Source: Isoperla grammatica
Taxonomy: Eukaryota; Arthropoda; Insecta; Plecoptera; Perlodidae
Assembly: GCA_945910005.1 (NCBI GenBank)
Contig: OX246739.1
Location: 11,568,292 to 11,632,291, forward strand
DNA length: 64,000 nt
Direction of reading: 5' to 3'
Shown here piece after piece: positions 48,401 to 57,215 of this stretch. Position 1 is the stretch's first letter. Every line of letters begins with the position of its first letter. The notes under the pieces were generated by a model, which made no database searches, was not told where the DNA came from, and saw nothing but the letters and a program-made list of their open reading frames with translations. The position numbers and the translations under genes were made by a program.

Positions 48401-50913
48401 GAGGTTAACATTAATTTAACCCAGATTTGCTTATCAGGTGAATTATTTGGTGTAAGCAATAAAAAATCAATTGAGTTATTCAAATAGTCTTCGGGTGTTT
48501 CTTTCCAATCATTCCAAGACCTTGTTAGTCACCCGAAGACGGGCATGAATTAATTTAATAGCTCCTGAGCAGTTTCCTACGAAGAATTATTATTAATTTT
48601 AGTAAAACTTACATAAAATAAAGAACGATAATGCTTCTTCCCGAGTAATCTGTGTGCCTCTCTATAGAACTAAACGTTACAGTTCATCCTGTTCTTCAAC
48701 TGGGTGGAGTACGCGCCAGTCACCTATGGCGAGTACGTCTACCCCAAGTGGGCGGACGCCGTCGGGTGGCTCATCGGATTCTTCCCAGTCGTCATCATCC
48801 TCGCTATGGGAGTCTACGAGCTGACCTCGGTAGAGGGGCCTCTGCTTCAGGTAAACCTGTCGCCACGGTATATTCCCGCCGAAAAGAGACCCGTCACGGC
48901 CCGGAGTAGAATAGTCCCAGAGTGACTCTGCTAGTCGTAAGAGGCGACAAAAGGAGACCCTGTCCCCCCCCCCCCCCCCGCTGTCCCACTGAATATTTCT
49001 CCTCCCACTTGGCCCTGCCCTCTCTTGCTGGACTCCCGTATGACGACCCACGCGACGTACAATGGATCTGATTCGGATGTGGCTTCATTCATCGTCATCA
49101 TCTTTCTCATCTTCATTATCACCCGCTCATCGTCTCGATAAGCCATTGTTGTAAAAATATGAGACGTTAATCAACCAATCGTGTATCACTCTAACGTGAC
49201 AAGTTGTTTTCAGTACAATCACCTGTTTATAGTCGGCTCTTTCCAATTGGCCTCGAGCCAGTCTCTACCCCCGCTCCCGGCTATTAGTTAGTCCTAATGA
49301 CAATAAAAAATAAGCTGGCTCACCAATTTCCGGAGTACCGTGACAGTTTAGTATGCAAGAAGAGCGGTGAAGTGAAGGGTTTCCACGGTTAAATCAAGAC
49401 AGCTGAGCTAATAACAAACAAAAAAAACTCCAGTTACATTTTAAATTCTAGGTGCACTTAAGCTACCACTCACTTTTGAAGGAAGGCATCGTTTCTAATA
49501 GTGAATTGTAGTTTAAAATATTATTTTGTCCCAATCTGTATTACTGATCAAATATCCACAGTTTTTTCAGACTTATTGAAACCTTATTAGTCCCCTGGGA
49601 GTAAATTTCGACAGAAGTTCACGTACTGGTACTAAATTTTTCGACTAATTACGCGTAACAAATATAAATCAATTCAATTACAGAGCGTTCAAAGTTTCGG
49701 GATGTACAAGCAATATTACGAGTGTAAAAAATAAACGACAAGACGTCGGTTTAACTATATAACATAGTTTTAGTCGTGAAGAGTAACACACTATTTATAA
49801 CCATTGTATTTATTCTCTGTCAAGTTCAACCACAACACACACAATTGCGTGACATCTCTTTGTAGTCGGAATCAACGATTAAACAAGACTAATACAAAGC
49901 TTTGAGGCGTTTCTCTTTCAGTTTTCATTCTAATAAACATCACCACCTTGGTATTTATCAGAGTAGTTAGTAGCTGTGGTGACATTATACCTCGGACCAG
50001 CGACGTATGTTATTTGTTGTAGCTTTAGACACAACTAGGAACACAAACTTTATAAACGTTTGATTCGGTGCCAAAATAACAACACGCACCAACAAACAAA
50101 GGATCAATGAATCTCGTTAGATTTATAATATGTTGAAACAGAAGACATATAACATGTCTAGAGATGTATTATATGATCGGGATTTATATGTGTGATTTCT
50201 AAGATATACGAAACGCAAAAAGGAAAGAAAGTTGTCGTTCTATGTAAGAGACATTAAATAAATAAATTAACAAAAATAAAACAAAATACATAAAAGGACA
50301 TTTCTTCCACTTCCCACAGAGTTATTCCTCCATGTTTACAATAATTCTACGCAGAATAAAAGTGATTTGGTAGCATTTTGTTACATAGCTTTCCAAGATT
50401 GAGGAAACCTCATACAAACTGCTACAAACCCATACCACTGCAGCTCTCTTTTATCAAGAACCTGATTCGAGAAGCCGGAGGTAGTATAGAAATACATAAA
50501 TCTATTCTAGTTCTACAAAACTACAAGGCACCAAATATACTCCAAATTTCAGTTTGTATGTACAACCACATACAGTAATTTATCCGTCTGTAATACACCA
50601 AAGCCTGTAACAATAATTGTTAAAGATAAATTTTAAATTTCATAATTTTTAAATTTTATATTAATATCAAATAATGAATTGATTTGTTCAATTGTGTTGG
50701 TATTGATTGATTTATTTATGGAACTGTCAACTAACGCGTCGTCCATTGTTTGTCTAGAGATGCCGTGTGCTGCTGCGGCCCACGGACGAGTGGGGTCCCG
50801 CAGACCGACGTATGACATCGTACGACACCATCCGAAACACAACCGTCGTGATGGAGAACGGTCTACCCGTAATCCAAGAGACTTGCAACATGTACGAGGA
50901 CCAGGTTCTCTGA
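18374..50913 (+). CDS. SLC6 neurotransmitter-type transporter, glycine-transporter-like, 678 aa, twelve exons
   Basis: Exons: 18374-18496, 22068-22275, 30340-30618, 38644-38797, 41118-41250, 42157-42291, 43347-43450, 44756-44993, 46841-46969, 47432-47641, 48683-48850 and 50758-50913. They total 2037 nt and every phase closes. TM1 reads [15 protein letters not shown] (about 90-104), followed by NNGGGAFLIPF. Chloride-site positions are kept (Q352, S358, N388, S392). The loop between TM3 and TM4 has the Cys pair C196/C205 and three N-glycosylation sequons (N218, N228, N236). TM6 has [14 protein letters not shown], with the WGG typical of glycine transporters. The tail has [11 protein letters not shown]. 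By family it would be a plasma-membrane Na+/Cl- symporter clearing glycine or a related amino acid. Proline or other SLC6 substrates remain possible. Three of its exons begin inside splice-site-bearing minisatellites. Confidence 0.93.
21672..21975 (+). repeat. Dispersed repeat family A, copy 3
   Basis: Full-length version starting ttaggaatgagtaaacggtg. Ends about 90 bp before the acceptor of SLC6 exon 2. Lacks part of the gagcctacaggg motif. Confidence 0.85.
22068..22275 (+). CDS. SLC6 exon 2 (TM1)
   Basis: Acceptor ctgttgcag; donor gtaaga in phase 1 within GGG. Encodes the end of the N-terminal tail and TM1, with [20 protein letters not shown] as the entry to TM1. Confidence 0.95.
22286..22433. 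repeat. Inverted repeat beside the SLC6 exon 2 donor
   Basis: ggcgctttcatagcaacacg at 22287 pairs with the complement ending near 22432. Arms are about 43 bp with few mismatches. A MITE-like insertion 10 bp into intron 2. Confidence 0.8.
23980..24110. repeat. (CTCAT)n pentanucleotide array
   Basis: About 25 CTCAT units with one base change (cgcat) near 24081, in SLC6 intron 2. Confidence 0.95.
25105..25215 (+). repeat. Family B repeat fragment
   Basis: Starts ttggtgtttaacgacgtact, as at 40180, then diverges. Joined to the palindromic element that follows. Confidence 0.65.
25249..25505. repeat. Palindromic MITE-like element
   Basis: gctgcgtacacacggcggat at 25251 pairs with the complement at 25315-25341. 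A second, looser inverted copy ends near 25502 with the same terminal sequence (ccgtgtgtacgcagc). Probably two nested or partly duplicated MITE copies. Confidence 0.8.
26393..27637. repeat. Tandem pair of a dispersed element
   Basis: Two copies: about 26393-27136 and 27137-27637. Each begins ttaagcgagcgaagcgagcg and ends gcgtcaaacagagcgttttc. The second has an internal deletion. Shared internal text includes ggtcgaacggaaagtccgat. No coding capacity is seen. Confidence 0.8.
29064..29994. repeat. 931-bp palindrome made of 55-bp tandem units
   Basis: The left half has about eight 55-bp units holding cacccaagttgggtgtgtcc. Near 29555 the orientation flips and the right half repeats the complement back to the matching end (gcgctcacccaacttgggtg). 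Outer units carry the same special sequence gcgcatgcgc on both sides (about 29125 and 29928), so the arms match unit by unit. In SLC6 intron 2. Confidence 0.93.
30013..30315 (+). repeat. Dispersed repeat family A, copy 4
   Basis: Full-length copy starting tcttaggaataagtaaacgg and ending in a TTTA run 25 bp before the acceptor of SLC6 exon 3. The exon's polypyrimidine tract follows the repeat tail directly. Confidence 0.85.
30340..30618 (+). CDS. SLC6 exon 3 (TM2-TM3)
   Basis: Acceptor tgttttccag; donor gtaagt in phase 1. Encodes [20 protein letters not shown], then [14 protein letters not shown]3 and the start of the large loop [12 protein letters not shown]. The acceptor lies 25 bp after a family A repeat. 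Confidence 0.95.
30920..31040 (-). repeat. Possible 5S-rRNA-like SINE head
   Basis: gtggtcacccatctacctcc and gttgcttaacttcggtgctc resemble the complement of the 5S rRNA internal region (ggtctcccatcc, gcttagcttcc). Judged by eye; the match is partial. Confidence 0.4.
32548..32618 (-). repeat. tRNA-like SINE head
   Basis: On the minus strand it reads gtggctcagtggtatagcac and then gccttcgattaccagc, resembling tRNA A and B boxes. Stem pairing is poor, so it is a repeat rather than a tRNA gene. Confidence 0.45.
32908..33042. repeat. (CACACG)n microsatellite
   Basis: About 22 units of CACACG. Arg-Thr and Arg-Val frames are artefacts. Confidence 0.95.
34505..34790 (+). repeat. Dispersed repeat family B, copy 1
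   Basis: Shares gtcgcctcttacaactagca and gagtcactctgggtctattc with the copies at 40165 and 48895, and ends in cgggcccagacggg. Has a variable poly(G) run inside. Confidence 0.8.
38091..38721 (+). repeat. 91-bp minisatellite, 7 copies, carrying a 3' splice site and an exon start
   Basis: Acceptors fall at exact 91-bp steps: exon-like sequence starts at 38098, 38189, 38280, 38371, 38462, 38553 and 38644. Each unit holds about 11 intron bases (ttgtgttacag) and the first 80 exon bases. The first unit differs at its second base (att for act) and has the natural intron flank. Because 91 is not a multiple of three, entering at an early copy gives a TGA in the next. Confidence 0.95.
38644..38797 (+). 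CDS. SLC6 exon 4 (glycosylated extracellular loop)
   Basis: Uses the seventh and last of seven identical-looking acceptors (tgttacag). Codon T|AC gives Tyr204, followed by [20 protein letters not shown] and [13 protein letters not shown]. Donor gtgaga in phase 2. Any earlier acceptor runs into a TGA in the next repeat copy, so phase decides the start. Confidence 0.9.
39245..39292. repeat. Short perfect hairpin, 18-bp stem
   Basis: tgactgtgataacgattt at 39245-39262 pairs exactly with 39275-39292, with a 12-nt loop. In SLC6 intron 4. Confidence 0.85.
40165..40480 (+). repeat. Dispersed repeat family B, copy 2
   Basis: Starts gattgattggtggtgtttaa and includes gtcgcctcttacgactagca twice (a local duplication near 40350 and 40414). 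Ends cgggcccagacggg. In SLC6 intron 4. Confidence 0.85.
41118..41250 (+). CDS. SLC6 exon 5 (TM4)
   Basis: Acceptor tgtttcag; donor gtgaga in phase 0. Encodes [18 protein letters not shown] and a TM4 [17 protein letters not shown]. Confidence 0.93.
41974..42170 (+). repeat. 44-bp minisatellite, 4-5 copies, carrying a 3' splice site and an exon start
   Basis: Unit aacaccgttcgtgtcgccag + gtagtgtacttcacggccct + cttt. Acceptors fall at 42025, 42069, 42113 and 42157. A first partial copy (41974-42004) has lost the acceptor. The 42157 copy continues into exon 6. 44 is not a multiple of three. Confidence 0.93.
42157..42291 (+). CDS. SLC6 exon 6 (TM5)
   Basis: Uses the last acceptor (atcaccag) of a 44-bp repeat. 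45 codons: [40 protein letters not shown]; donor gtaagc in phase 0. Earlier acceptors at 42025, 42069 and 42113 give frames that end early. Confidence 0.92.
42415..42560 (+). repeat. MITE-like family D, copy 1
   Basis: Contains gccacccgctgattggttcc and tgacgtcggcattcacagg. The copy at 57050-57215 is in the opposite orientation (gccaatcagcgggtggcttc). Internally it is partly self-complementary. Confidence 0.7.
42966..43262 (+). repeat. tRNA-derived SINE
   Basis: Head with an A-box-like gtggctcagccg at 42972 and a B box ggttcgattcc at 43010-43020, then a unique body (ccgaggttttcctcagtcgt) and the tail cacctgaagaggggcac shared with the fragments at 1020, 41705 and 48490. In SLC6 intron 6. Confidence 0.8.
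43347..43450 (+). CDS. SLC6 exon 7 (TM6)
   Basis: Acceptor ttgatgcag; donor gtaagc in phase 2. Encodes [20 protein letters not shown], then [14 protein letters not shown]: the unwound TM6 with Na+/Cl- and substrate-binding residues. Confidence 0.95.
43600..43870 (+). repeat. 62-bp tandem repeat, about four units
   Basis: Unit contains tgtgtttgttttgggggaca and tgtttgtgtagatacattga. The second part looks like a diverged form of the 28-bp unit that follows, so this is probably an older or higher-order stage of the same array. In SLC6 intron 7. Confidence 0.85.
44030..44770 (+). repeat. 28-bp minisatellite, about 26 copies, carrying a 3' splice site and an exon start
   Basis: Unit agagacgcgctgatggttgt + gtttgtgt. 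The step tttgtgtag|agacgcgctg repeats to the real junction at 44755/44756. Most copies keep the AG; some are mutated to tgtatgg. Entering at an early copy reads KDALMVVFV then a stop. Minus-strand open frames with [12 protein letters not shown] periods are by-products. Confidence 0.95.
44756..44993 (+). CDS. SLC6 exon 8 (TM7-TM8)
   Basis: The last acceptor of the 28-bp array (tttgtgtag) closes a Lys codon, then [46 protein letters not shown] and LTLGLDSQ. Donor gtaaag in phase 0. Confidence 0.95.
45930..46583. mobile_element. hAT-type MITE with 8-bp target duplication
   Basis: Ends cagtggcgtaacta and tagttacgccactg are inverted. Flanked by gaatagct on both sides (45922-45929 and 46584-46591). 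654 bp with no transposase frame, so non-autonomous. Terminal CAGTGGCG and an 8-bp TSD are typical of hAT elements. In SLC6 intron 8. Confidence 0.92.
46841..46969 (+). CDS. SLC6 exon 9
   Basis: Acceptor cgtttccag; donor gtgagt; both ends phase 0. 43 codons starting [19 protein letters not shown] and ending in a TM segment [19 protein letters not shown]. Confidence 0.95.
47119..47201. repeat. Inverted repeat (hairpin)
   Basis: gcgtaaattttcgagag pairs with ctctcgaaaatttacgc at 47185-47201. The inner parts (ctctcttcttcag / ctctgaggaagagag) pair partly. In SLC6 intron 9. Confidence 0.85.
47432..47641 (+). CDS. SLC6 exon 10
   Basis: Acceptor tttgttacag; donor gtaggt; both ends phase 0. 70 codons: [53 protein letters not shown]. 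The WVYG..RF..DI..M.G pattern is standard for SLC6 TM10. Confidence 0.95.
48490..48600 (+). repeat. Tail fragment of the tRNA-derived SINE
   Basis: Contains tttccaatcattccaagacc, ttagtcacccgaagacgggc and cctacgaagaattatt, matching 43110-43240. About 80 bp before SLC6 exon 11. Confidence 0.65.
48683..48850 (+). CDS. SLC6 exon 11 (TM11-TM12)
   Basis: Acceptor acgttacag; donor gtaaac; both ends phase 0. 56 codons: [40 protein letters not shown] reverse-oriented family B repeat begins about 40 bp after the donor. Confidence 0.94.
48895..49180 (-). repeat. Dispersed repeat family B, copy 3 (reverse)
   Basis: Complement of the family B core (agagtgactctgctagtcgt, gaggcgac) and 5' part (atatgagacgttaatcaacc), with a poly(C) run inside. 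In SLC6 intron 11. Confidence 0.85.
50758..50913 (+). CDS. SLC6 exon 12 (C-terminal tail)
   Basis: Acceptor tttgtctag. 51 codons then [21 protein letters not shown] and a tail with [15 protein letters not shown], ending [16 protein letters not shown] is the standard SLC6 tail signature. The 82-bp array starts about 90 bp after the stop. Confidence 0.9.
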   Translation, partial: RCRVLLRPTDEWGPADRRMTSYDTIRNTTVVMENGLPVIQETCNMYEDQVL

Positions 50914-50999
50914 GGTTCGGCCTCCGTCTCTCCGCAGCCTCGCGGGGGGATACTCAAGAAACAGGTGTCCGCCACGGAGAGCCGGCATTCCACGGGCAG

Positions 51000-52570
51000 A
51001 ACCAGCGAACAACGGGTGTAATCACACCAAACCACGTCTACTGCGTCGGGTACTCACAGAGAACAGGTTTTAGATGAGCGGAACCAACTAACATCGGGTG
51101 TAATCACACCAAACCACGTCTACTGCGTCAGATACTCACAGAGAACAGGTTTTAGATGAGCGGAACCAACTAACATCGTGTGTAATCACACCAAACCACG
51201 TCTACTGCGTCAGATACTAACAGAGAACAGGTTTTAGATGAGCGGAACCAACTAACATCGGGTGTAATCACACCAAACCACGTCTACTGCGTCGGGTACT
51301 ACAGAGAACAGGTTTTAGATGAGCGGAACCAACTAACATCGGGTGTAATCACACCAAACCACGTCTACTGCGTCGGGTTCTCACAGAGAACAGGTTTTAG
51401 ATGAGCGGAACCAACTAACATCGGGTGTAATCACACCAAACCACGTCTACTGTGTCGGGTACTCACAGAGAACATGTTTTAGATGAGCGGAACCAACTAA
51501 AATCGGGTGTAATCACACCAAACCACGTCTACGTGTCAGGTACTCACAGAAAACAGGTTTTAGATGAGCGGAACCAACTAACATCGGGTGTAATCACACC
51601 AAACCACGTCTACTCTGTCGGGTACTCACAGAGAACAGGTTTTAGATGAGCGGAACCAACTAACATCGGGTGTAATCACACCAAACCACATCTACTGCGT
51701 CAGGTACTCACAGAGAACAGGTTTTAGATGAGCGGAACCAACTAACATCGGGTGTAATCACACCAAACCACGTCTACAGAGTAAGGTACTCACAGAGAAC
51801 AGGTTTTAGATGAGCGGAACCAACTAACCACGTCTACTCTGTCAGGTACTCACAGAGAACCGGTTTTAGATGAGCGGAACCAACTAACATCGGGTGTAAT
51901 CACACCAAACCACGTCTTCTCTGTCAGGTACTCACAGAGAACAGGTTTTAGATGAGCGGAACCAACTAACATCGGGTGTAATCACACCAAACCACGTCTA
52001 CTGCGTCAGGTACTCACAGAGAACAGGTTTTAGATGAGCGGAACCAACTAACATCGGGTGTAATCACACCAAACCACGTCTACTGCGTCAGGTACTCACA
52101 GAGAACAGGTTTTAGATGAGCGGAACCACTAACAACGGGTGTAATCACACCAAACCACGTCTACTGTGTCAGGTACTCACAGAGAACAGGTTTTAGATGA
52201 GCGGAACCAACTAACAACGGGTGTAATCACACCAAACCACGTCTACTGTGTCAGGTACTCACAGAGAACAGGTTTTAGATGAGCGGAACCAACTAACACC
52301 GGGTGTAATCACACCAAACTACGTCTACTGAGTCAGGTACTCACAGAGAACAGGTTTTAGATGAGCGGAACCAACTAACACCGGGTGTAATCACACCAAA
52401 CTACGTCTACTGAGTCAGGTACTCACAGAGAACAGGTTTTAGATGAGCGGAACCAACTAACACCGGGTGTAATCACACCAAACTACGTTTACTGAGTCAG
52501 GTACTCACAGAGAACAGGTTTTAGATGAGCGGAACCAACTAACATCGGGTGTAAAACGTGTAATCACAAC
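51000..52570 (+). repeat. 82-bp minisatellite, about 19 copies, downstream of the SLC6 stop
   Basis: Unit contains ggttttagatgagcggaacc, ggtgtaatcacaccaaacca and gtcaggtactcacagagaac. About 19 occurrences of ttttagatgagcgg. A few units are short (one lacks about 23 bp near 51815). It lies after the stop at 50911-50913, with the first AATAAA I noted past it at 52816, so it may be transcribed as 3' UTR. Each unit holds an acceptor-like ttttag and a donor-like cag|gtactc, about 58 bp apart. Confidence 0.93.
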
Positions 52571-52815
52571 AAACCCCGTCTATACTGTGTCAGATAGTCA
52601 CGAAACCAACAAGTAAGACAGAGGTTAGTGTGTCCAGATATCTACTGCACACAATTTTATAGATGGAAGGAGGGACGCCGATCAAAACACTTTGTAAAGC
52701 AAAAACTGACGAAGCTCAAAATTGTCTTGTGTCATAACCCTGGATATTACTGCAGAAAAGCGGTTTTGTATAGGCCAACGAACAATGAAGTGGGGTGTGA
52801 AACAGACAAAGCTAA

Positions 52816-52821
52816 AATAAA
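52816..52821 (+). terminator. Candidate poly(A) signal of the SLC6 gene
   Basis: AATAAA in gctaaaataaaaacc, 1.9 kb past the stop, after the 82-bp array. Other sites cannot be excluded. Confidence 0.3.
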
Positions 52822-55800
52822 AACCCCAACAAACTAAACGATTGGGTACCGATGAGTCTTGATTGATTATTATGGAAAGTATACACTTTAAAGGCAATGT
52901 CGATGAAAATAATTTTTAGGGACAATTTTTGTTGTTGATATTTCTGTATTGATAAATTACTTAATAACGACCGTAAGGATACATTGGTGTGTTAACATCC
53001 ATTGGAGCGAATTTTACCCACGTCCTTTAGTGAAAATCAACGCGTGTAGAACAGGTCTACTTTCTTTTGCACCAAACACTAGATAAGTTAGTTTATTAAC
53101 TCGTAACGAGAAAGTTTGTATTCAATATATTAGAAGTTTTGTTGAAAAATACTATTATTGTTATTATTATTTTATTTAGTGGTAAATTGGTGGAATAATA
53201 TTTATATTTTAAATTATACAATGGTAATACATGGAATCTAAGGGATGTGTTCACTTTAATAAATCTTGGTTACTTTTTGTAATGTATTGTGTCCATTAAA
53301 AAAAAAAGTTTTAACTATTTCTGTTCAGGACCAATACATTGTGAAAATATGATGGGGCAATTATCGCTCAAATCAAGCTTGTCAGAAATCACAGATTATT
53401 TTTTATATATTAACATTTAATTAGTTGATACATAGAGATAACTCTATTTTTATCATGATCATTTGTACTTGAAAGGTGCTTAAAGAAGAATATTCCACAA
53501 CAAGAAGAGTAGTTTGCAGGAAGCTCGGCACACTTCAGACATGTTGGCCTAAACCACTGACATAACATAACATTCAGAATATTCAAACCGAACCTGACTG
53601 TATATAATTAACTGTGTATACATGATAACAGTGTTTATTGTTAAATGTAACATAATACAATTTAAAAAACTGTCTGTAAATGCTAATCAAAAACACGATA
53701 TTATATATTAAGGAATTTTTGTTTCTTTTTGTGTGACAAATAGTCAAACACTTAACATAGGTAAGTGAATGCCATTAATTAATAGAAGACTGATAGCGTA
53801 GATCTAATACCACGTAAATGTTCCATATCAGTATTGATAAAAAGAGAATCCAACAAGTCCCTACTTGATTGCACATAATTTTATATGTATATATATTATA
53901 TATATTATAGGATCCATTTATTTATAAACCTACACTGGAGAGCAGGGTAAGATAACAGTGCACACATAAACCAGATGATTATTTTTGAGTAATTTATGAA
54001 CAAGTATTGACGGTGATAATAACGATGGCTATAGGAAGAGTTTTTCTCGTGGTGGACAATTATAAGAGTGTTTGGTGCTTATGCTGATAATGATTACAAA
54101 GATCTTGAGTATGTAAAAGTGATGAATTCCATAACAGTCTTAATAACGGTTTAAAAGACGTTAACGGTGGGAGAGAACAGAGCATATACATGGTTTAAAT
54201 TTGCAATTTGTAGATAGTTTTGTAAATTGTCGCTTTCATTCGCATCTCATCATGACATTTCACCGGACAAAACTCACAATTTACGCTTATAAGAATGTAT
54301 TACAACCAAATTATTGTGTACAAATAACTTGCAAGAAGTTGAAGAGTTCTTGAAATATAAATAATTAACTATTATTAAAATTGCACTCAAAACAGTTTTC
54401 TTATTTGATTTTGGAGGACGATGAAATTGTATACAGCAACCGATAAAACTTGATGTCAAATTCCGAAATAGATCTCCTAACATAGCGTAATCAGTCGATG
54501 ATATCAGCGACACCAGGGAATCTATCCACCGATACTCGATAGTTCAATACGAGGGCGTGTGACTTGTCTCTCACATAAGTTATCTGTGATCAGTGTAATC
54601 CAAACACGGGGACAAATACACTCCAACAACCAGTCACGTGTGATATACGATTACACTGGGAGACTCCGGTATAAGATCGGTGAAGTAGTAGAGTTTTATC
54701 TCTAAATCATATATGAATAAGTAAACTCGCATGGAAGAATTGGCTGTAAATATAATAATTATAAAAATAATAACATTTATTAAATATCTTGAGTTGCATA
54801 AAAGGTGATATGGAAAACACGTGAAGTTGAAGTGAATAGTGTGAAGTTCTAATAGATTTATTGTAAAGAAGAAATCTATTTAATACAACACAGATATTTC
54901 CAATAAATTATATAAAGAAGTGATATTAGTAAATGTGTACGGCAAAAAAAAATGCTATGAAATGTCTATACAGTCATGTCATATAGTTGGATACAATTTA
55001 ACAAATGTAAAACAATATATTGGTAGAATGAAGTGATATTGATGATGATGTACTAGAGTTTTTAACAAAATACCGATGAATTTATCCAAAACACGTAACA
55101 TGATATCAATTTACTTAAATATATTTGATAAACAAAAGAGATCTATCACGGATGATACAGGAATGTGATATCCCTTATCGAATAATTGTCACAAGCAATG
55201 GTTGTCAAGTGTCAATATCTCTATTTTGGGAAATACTATGAGAATGTATAAAAGAAATATTTTTGAAGCAACGGTACCATACTTTGTTTTCGTATAAATG
55301 TTGATGTAAAAGTTACAACGCTAGTTAAAATGCAAAATCTAGCAACTGCAAGATAGAAGTGATAACATTATGACATTTAATTAGTTCTATCGAGAATGAT
55401 TTTCACCGTTTGAGAAAAATACTAATATCAACTTCAATTATGTTTTCGAATGCCAGAATGTCGTATAGGCCTACATATAATATTTTGGCTATACTAAAAT
55501 TATTTACAATGTAGAAATGAGATTGCAATGTACGATAAGCTTAGCCAAAGAATGTCCACTGCCTGTAATTTTGTTAGCTCAGTAAGTTTCTGTTGATTTA
55601 TCATTGTTCATATATCAAATGCAACAATAACCTGATTTCGTACGACCTGATAAATTGTGCTTTACGCCACTTATTGATCTTGGCTACATTGGCGATAATG
55701 AAATGAAGTATGACAACTATTTTACACTGCACAGCAATGCAGATTTAAACAGCAGTTTGCAACTGGCTCCTCGTTGACCTAATAAGATTTGTTATACAGC

Positions 55801-57049
55801 CACTGTCAGCGTCATTTATGCGTAATAAGTATGCCTAACCAATATATTGGAAGATTATAGGCTGGAGCGCCATGAAACAACTACAGAACCAGAAGCTTTA
55901 AAATTAAGGTATCTGGCTGATAAATATTTAGCTGGATGTCATGTCCGAATATTAGACACAACATTTGTTCAATTTTTAACGAGGTGACGAATGCTCAAGG
56001 CCAATATGATAGTGAGCACATTTCAGAATCGCAGATATGTGGGATATATTAACAAAATCAGATAATTCCAAAGTTTGTTTAAATTCCATTTGTTTATACT
56101 ATAGTTTGATAAAAATGTTATACCAAATGAATATTTTTTACGATTGAAATGTGATAATTCTCAAGCAAGTGTAACCGACTGATGATGAACAAAGACAAAC
56201 TGAAACACAATTACTATGTGCATTCAAATGACAACATGGGTTCCTAACAATTGAGTAAAATTGTATGATAATATGTAAATTTAAAGTAAAATAAAGAGAC
56301 AGCCAAACAGGAACATAAATGGAGCCAAAATGAAAATGTATCAAGTTATACCTGTCAAATGCGATATTTATAGAAGTCCCCTGTCAGACTCTAAAATAAA
56401 GAAAAATAATCACAAGAGAAAATAGACAAACGTTCATTCAGAATAAAATATTTATAGTTTGTTGTTCATTTGAAAGATTGCTGTACTGAAACTGACGGAA
56501 AAAACGGACAAAGGCCAACTTGCAATACCCAGTTAAAAAAGATAACGAATTAATAACGGTAGCCCAATAAACATACCGGCATCAGTTTTCGCATTATATT
56601 TCGAATCCATGGAGCACACATTTTTTCTTCGTAACTACACTTCCTTCACATCACACGTTTTGAACAAAGTTAGTCGATACTGTGTCCAAATATAGCAATA
56701 AGAAGACGAACCTATCCAGTTGTATAAGTTCATAAAATTCACTGGATACCATATAGAAGAAAGTTAAAATAGCATTCAACATTGTAAAGAAGGTCTGCTT
56801 ATGCTTTATTTCGCAAACCTTTTTTGCAAGGTTTAAGCACGCCAAGCGGTTATCTGCATAAAAAATGCATTTTATTTTATCACATTCTGGAAAAAGTCAT
56901 GAAAAGAGTATTCACGAAATTTTAGTCCCTAGTTTATCGGCACAGTCGGTAGGCCTAATACCATCCGACATTCTTTTTCATTTGCAAACTACGCTACCAC
57001 AATTCCACGTGAAACGTGTACTGTTCGTTCTCAAAGATTTAGTGATTGT

Positions 57050-57215
57050 AAAGTGATTCCACAGCAACTTTGTGAACGTCGACATTATACACGAGTGAGT
57101 TGGAGGATCGGAGCCAATCAGCGGGTGGCTTCTTCAAATACGGACTTTTGGTTGGCCAATGCGTCACTGCCCTGTGACGTCGGCACCCACAGTGTTGCTG
57201 TAGAACGACTTTAGG
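57050..57215 (-). repeat. MITE-like family D, copy 2 (reverse)
   Basis: ggagccaatcagcgggtggc is the complement of the copy at 42415-42560. Both ends have gtgacgtcggc or gaacgtcgac variants. Its outer ends (cacagcaac / gttgctgt) are inverted. Confidence 0.7.

Noticed and set aside
51000..52570. CRISPR array
   Set aside because: Direct tandem repeats with no unique spacers in an animal nuclear genome. The same holds for the other minisatellites.
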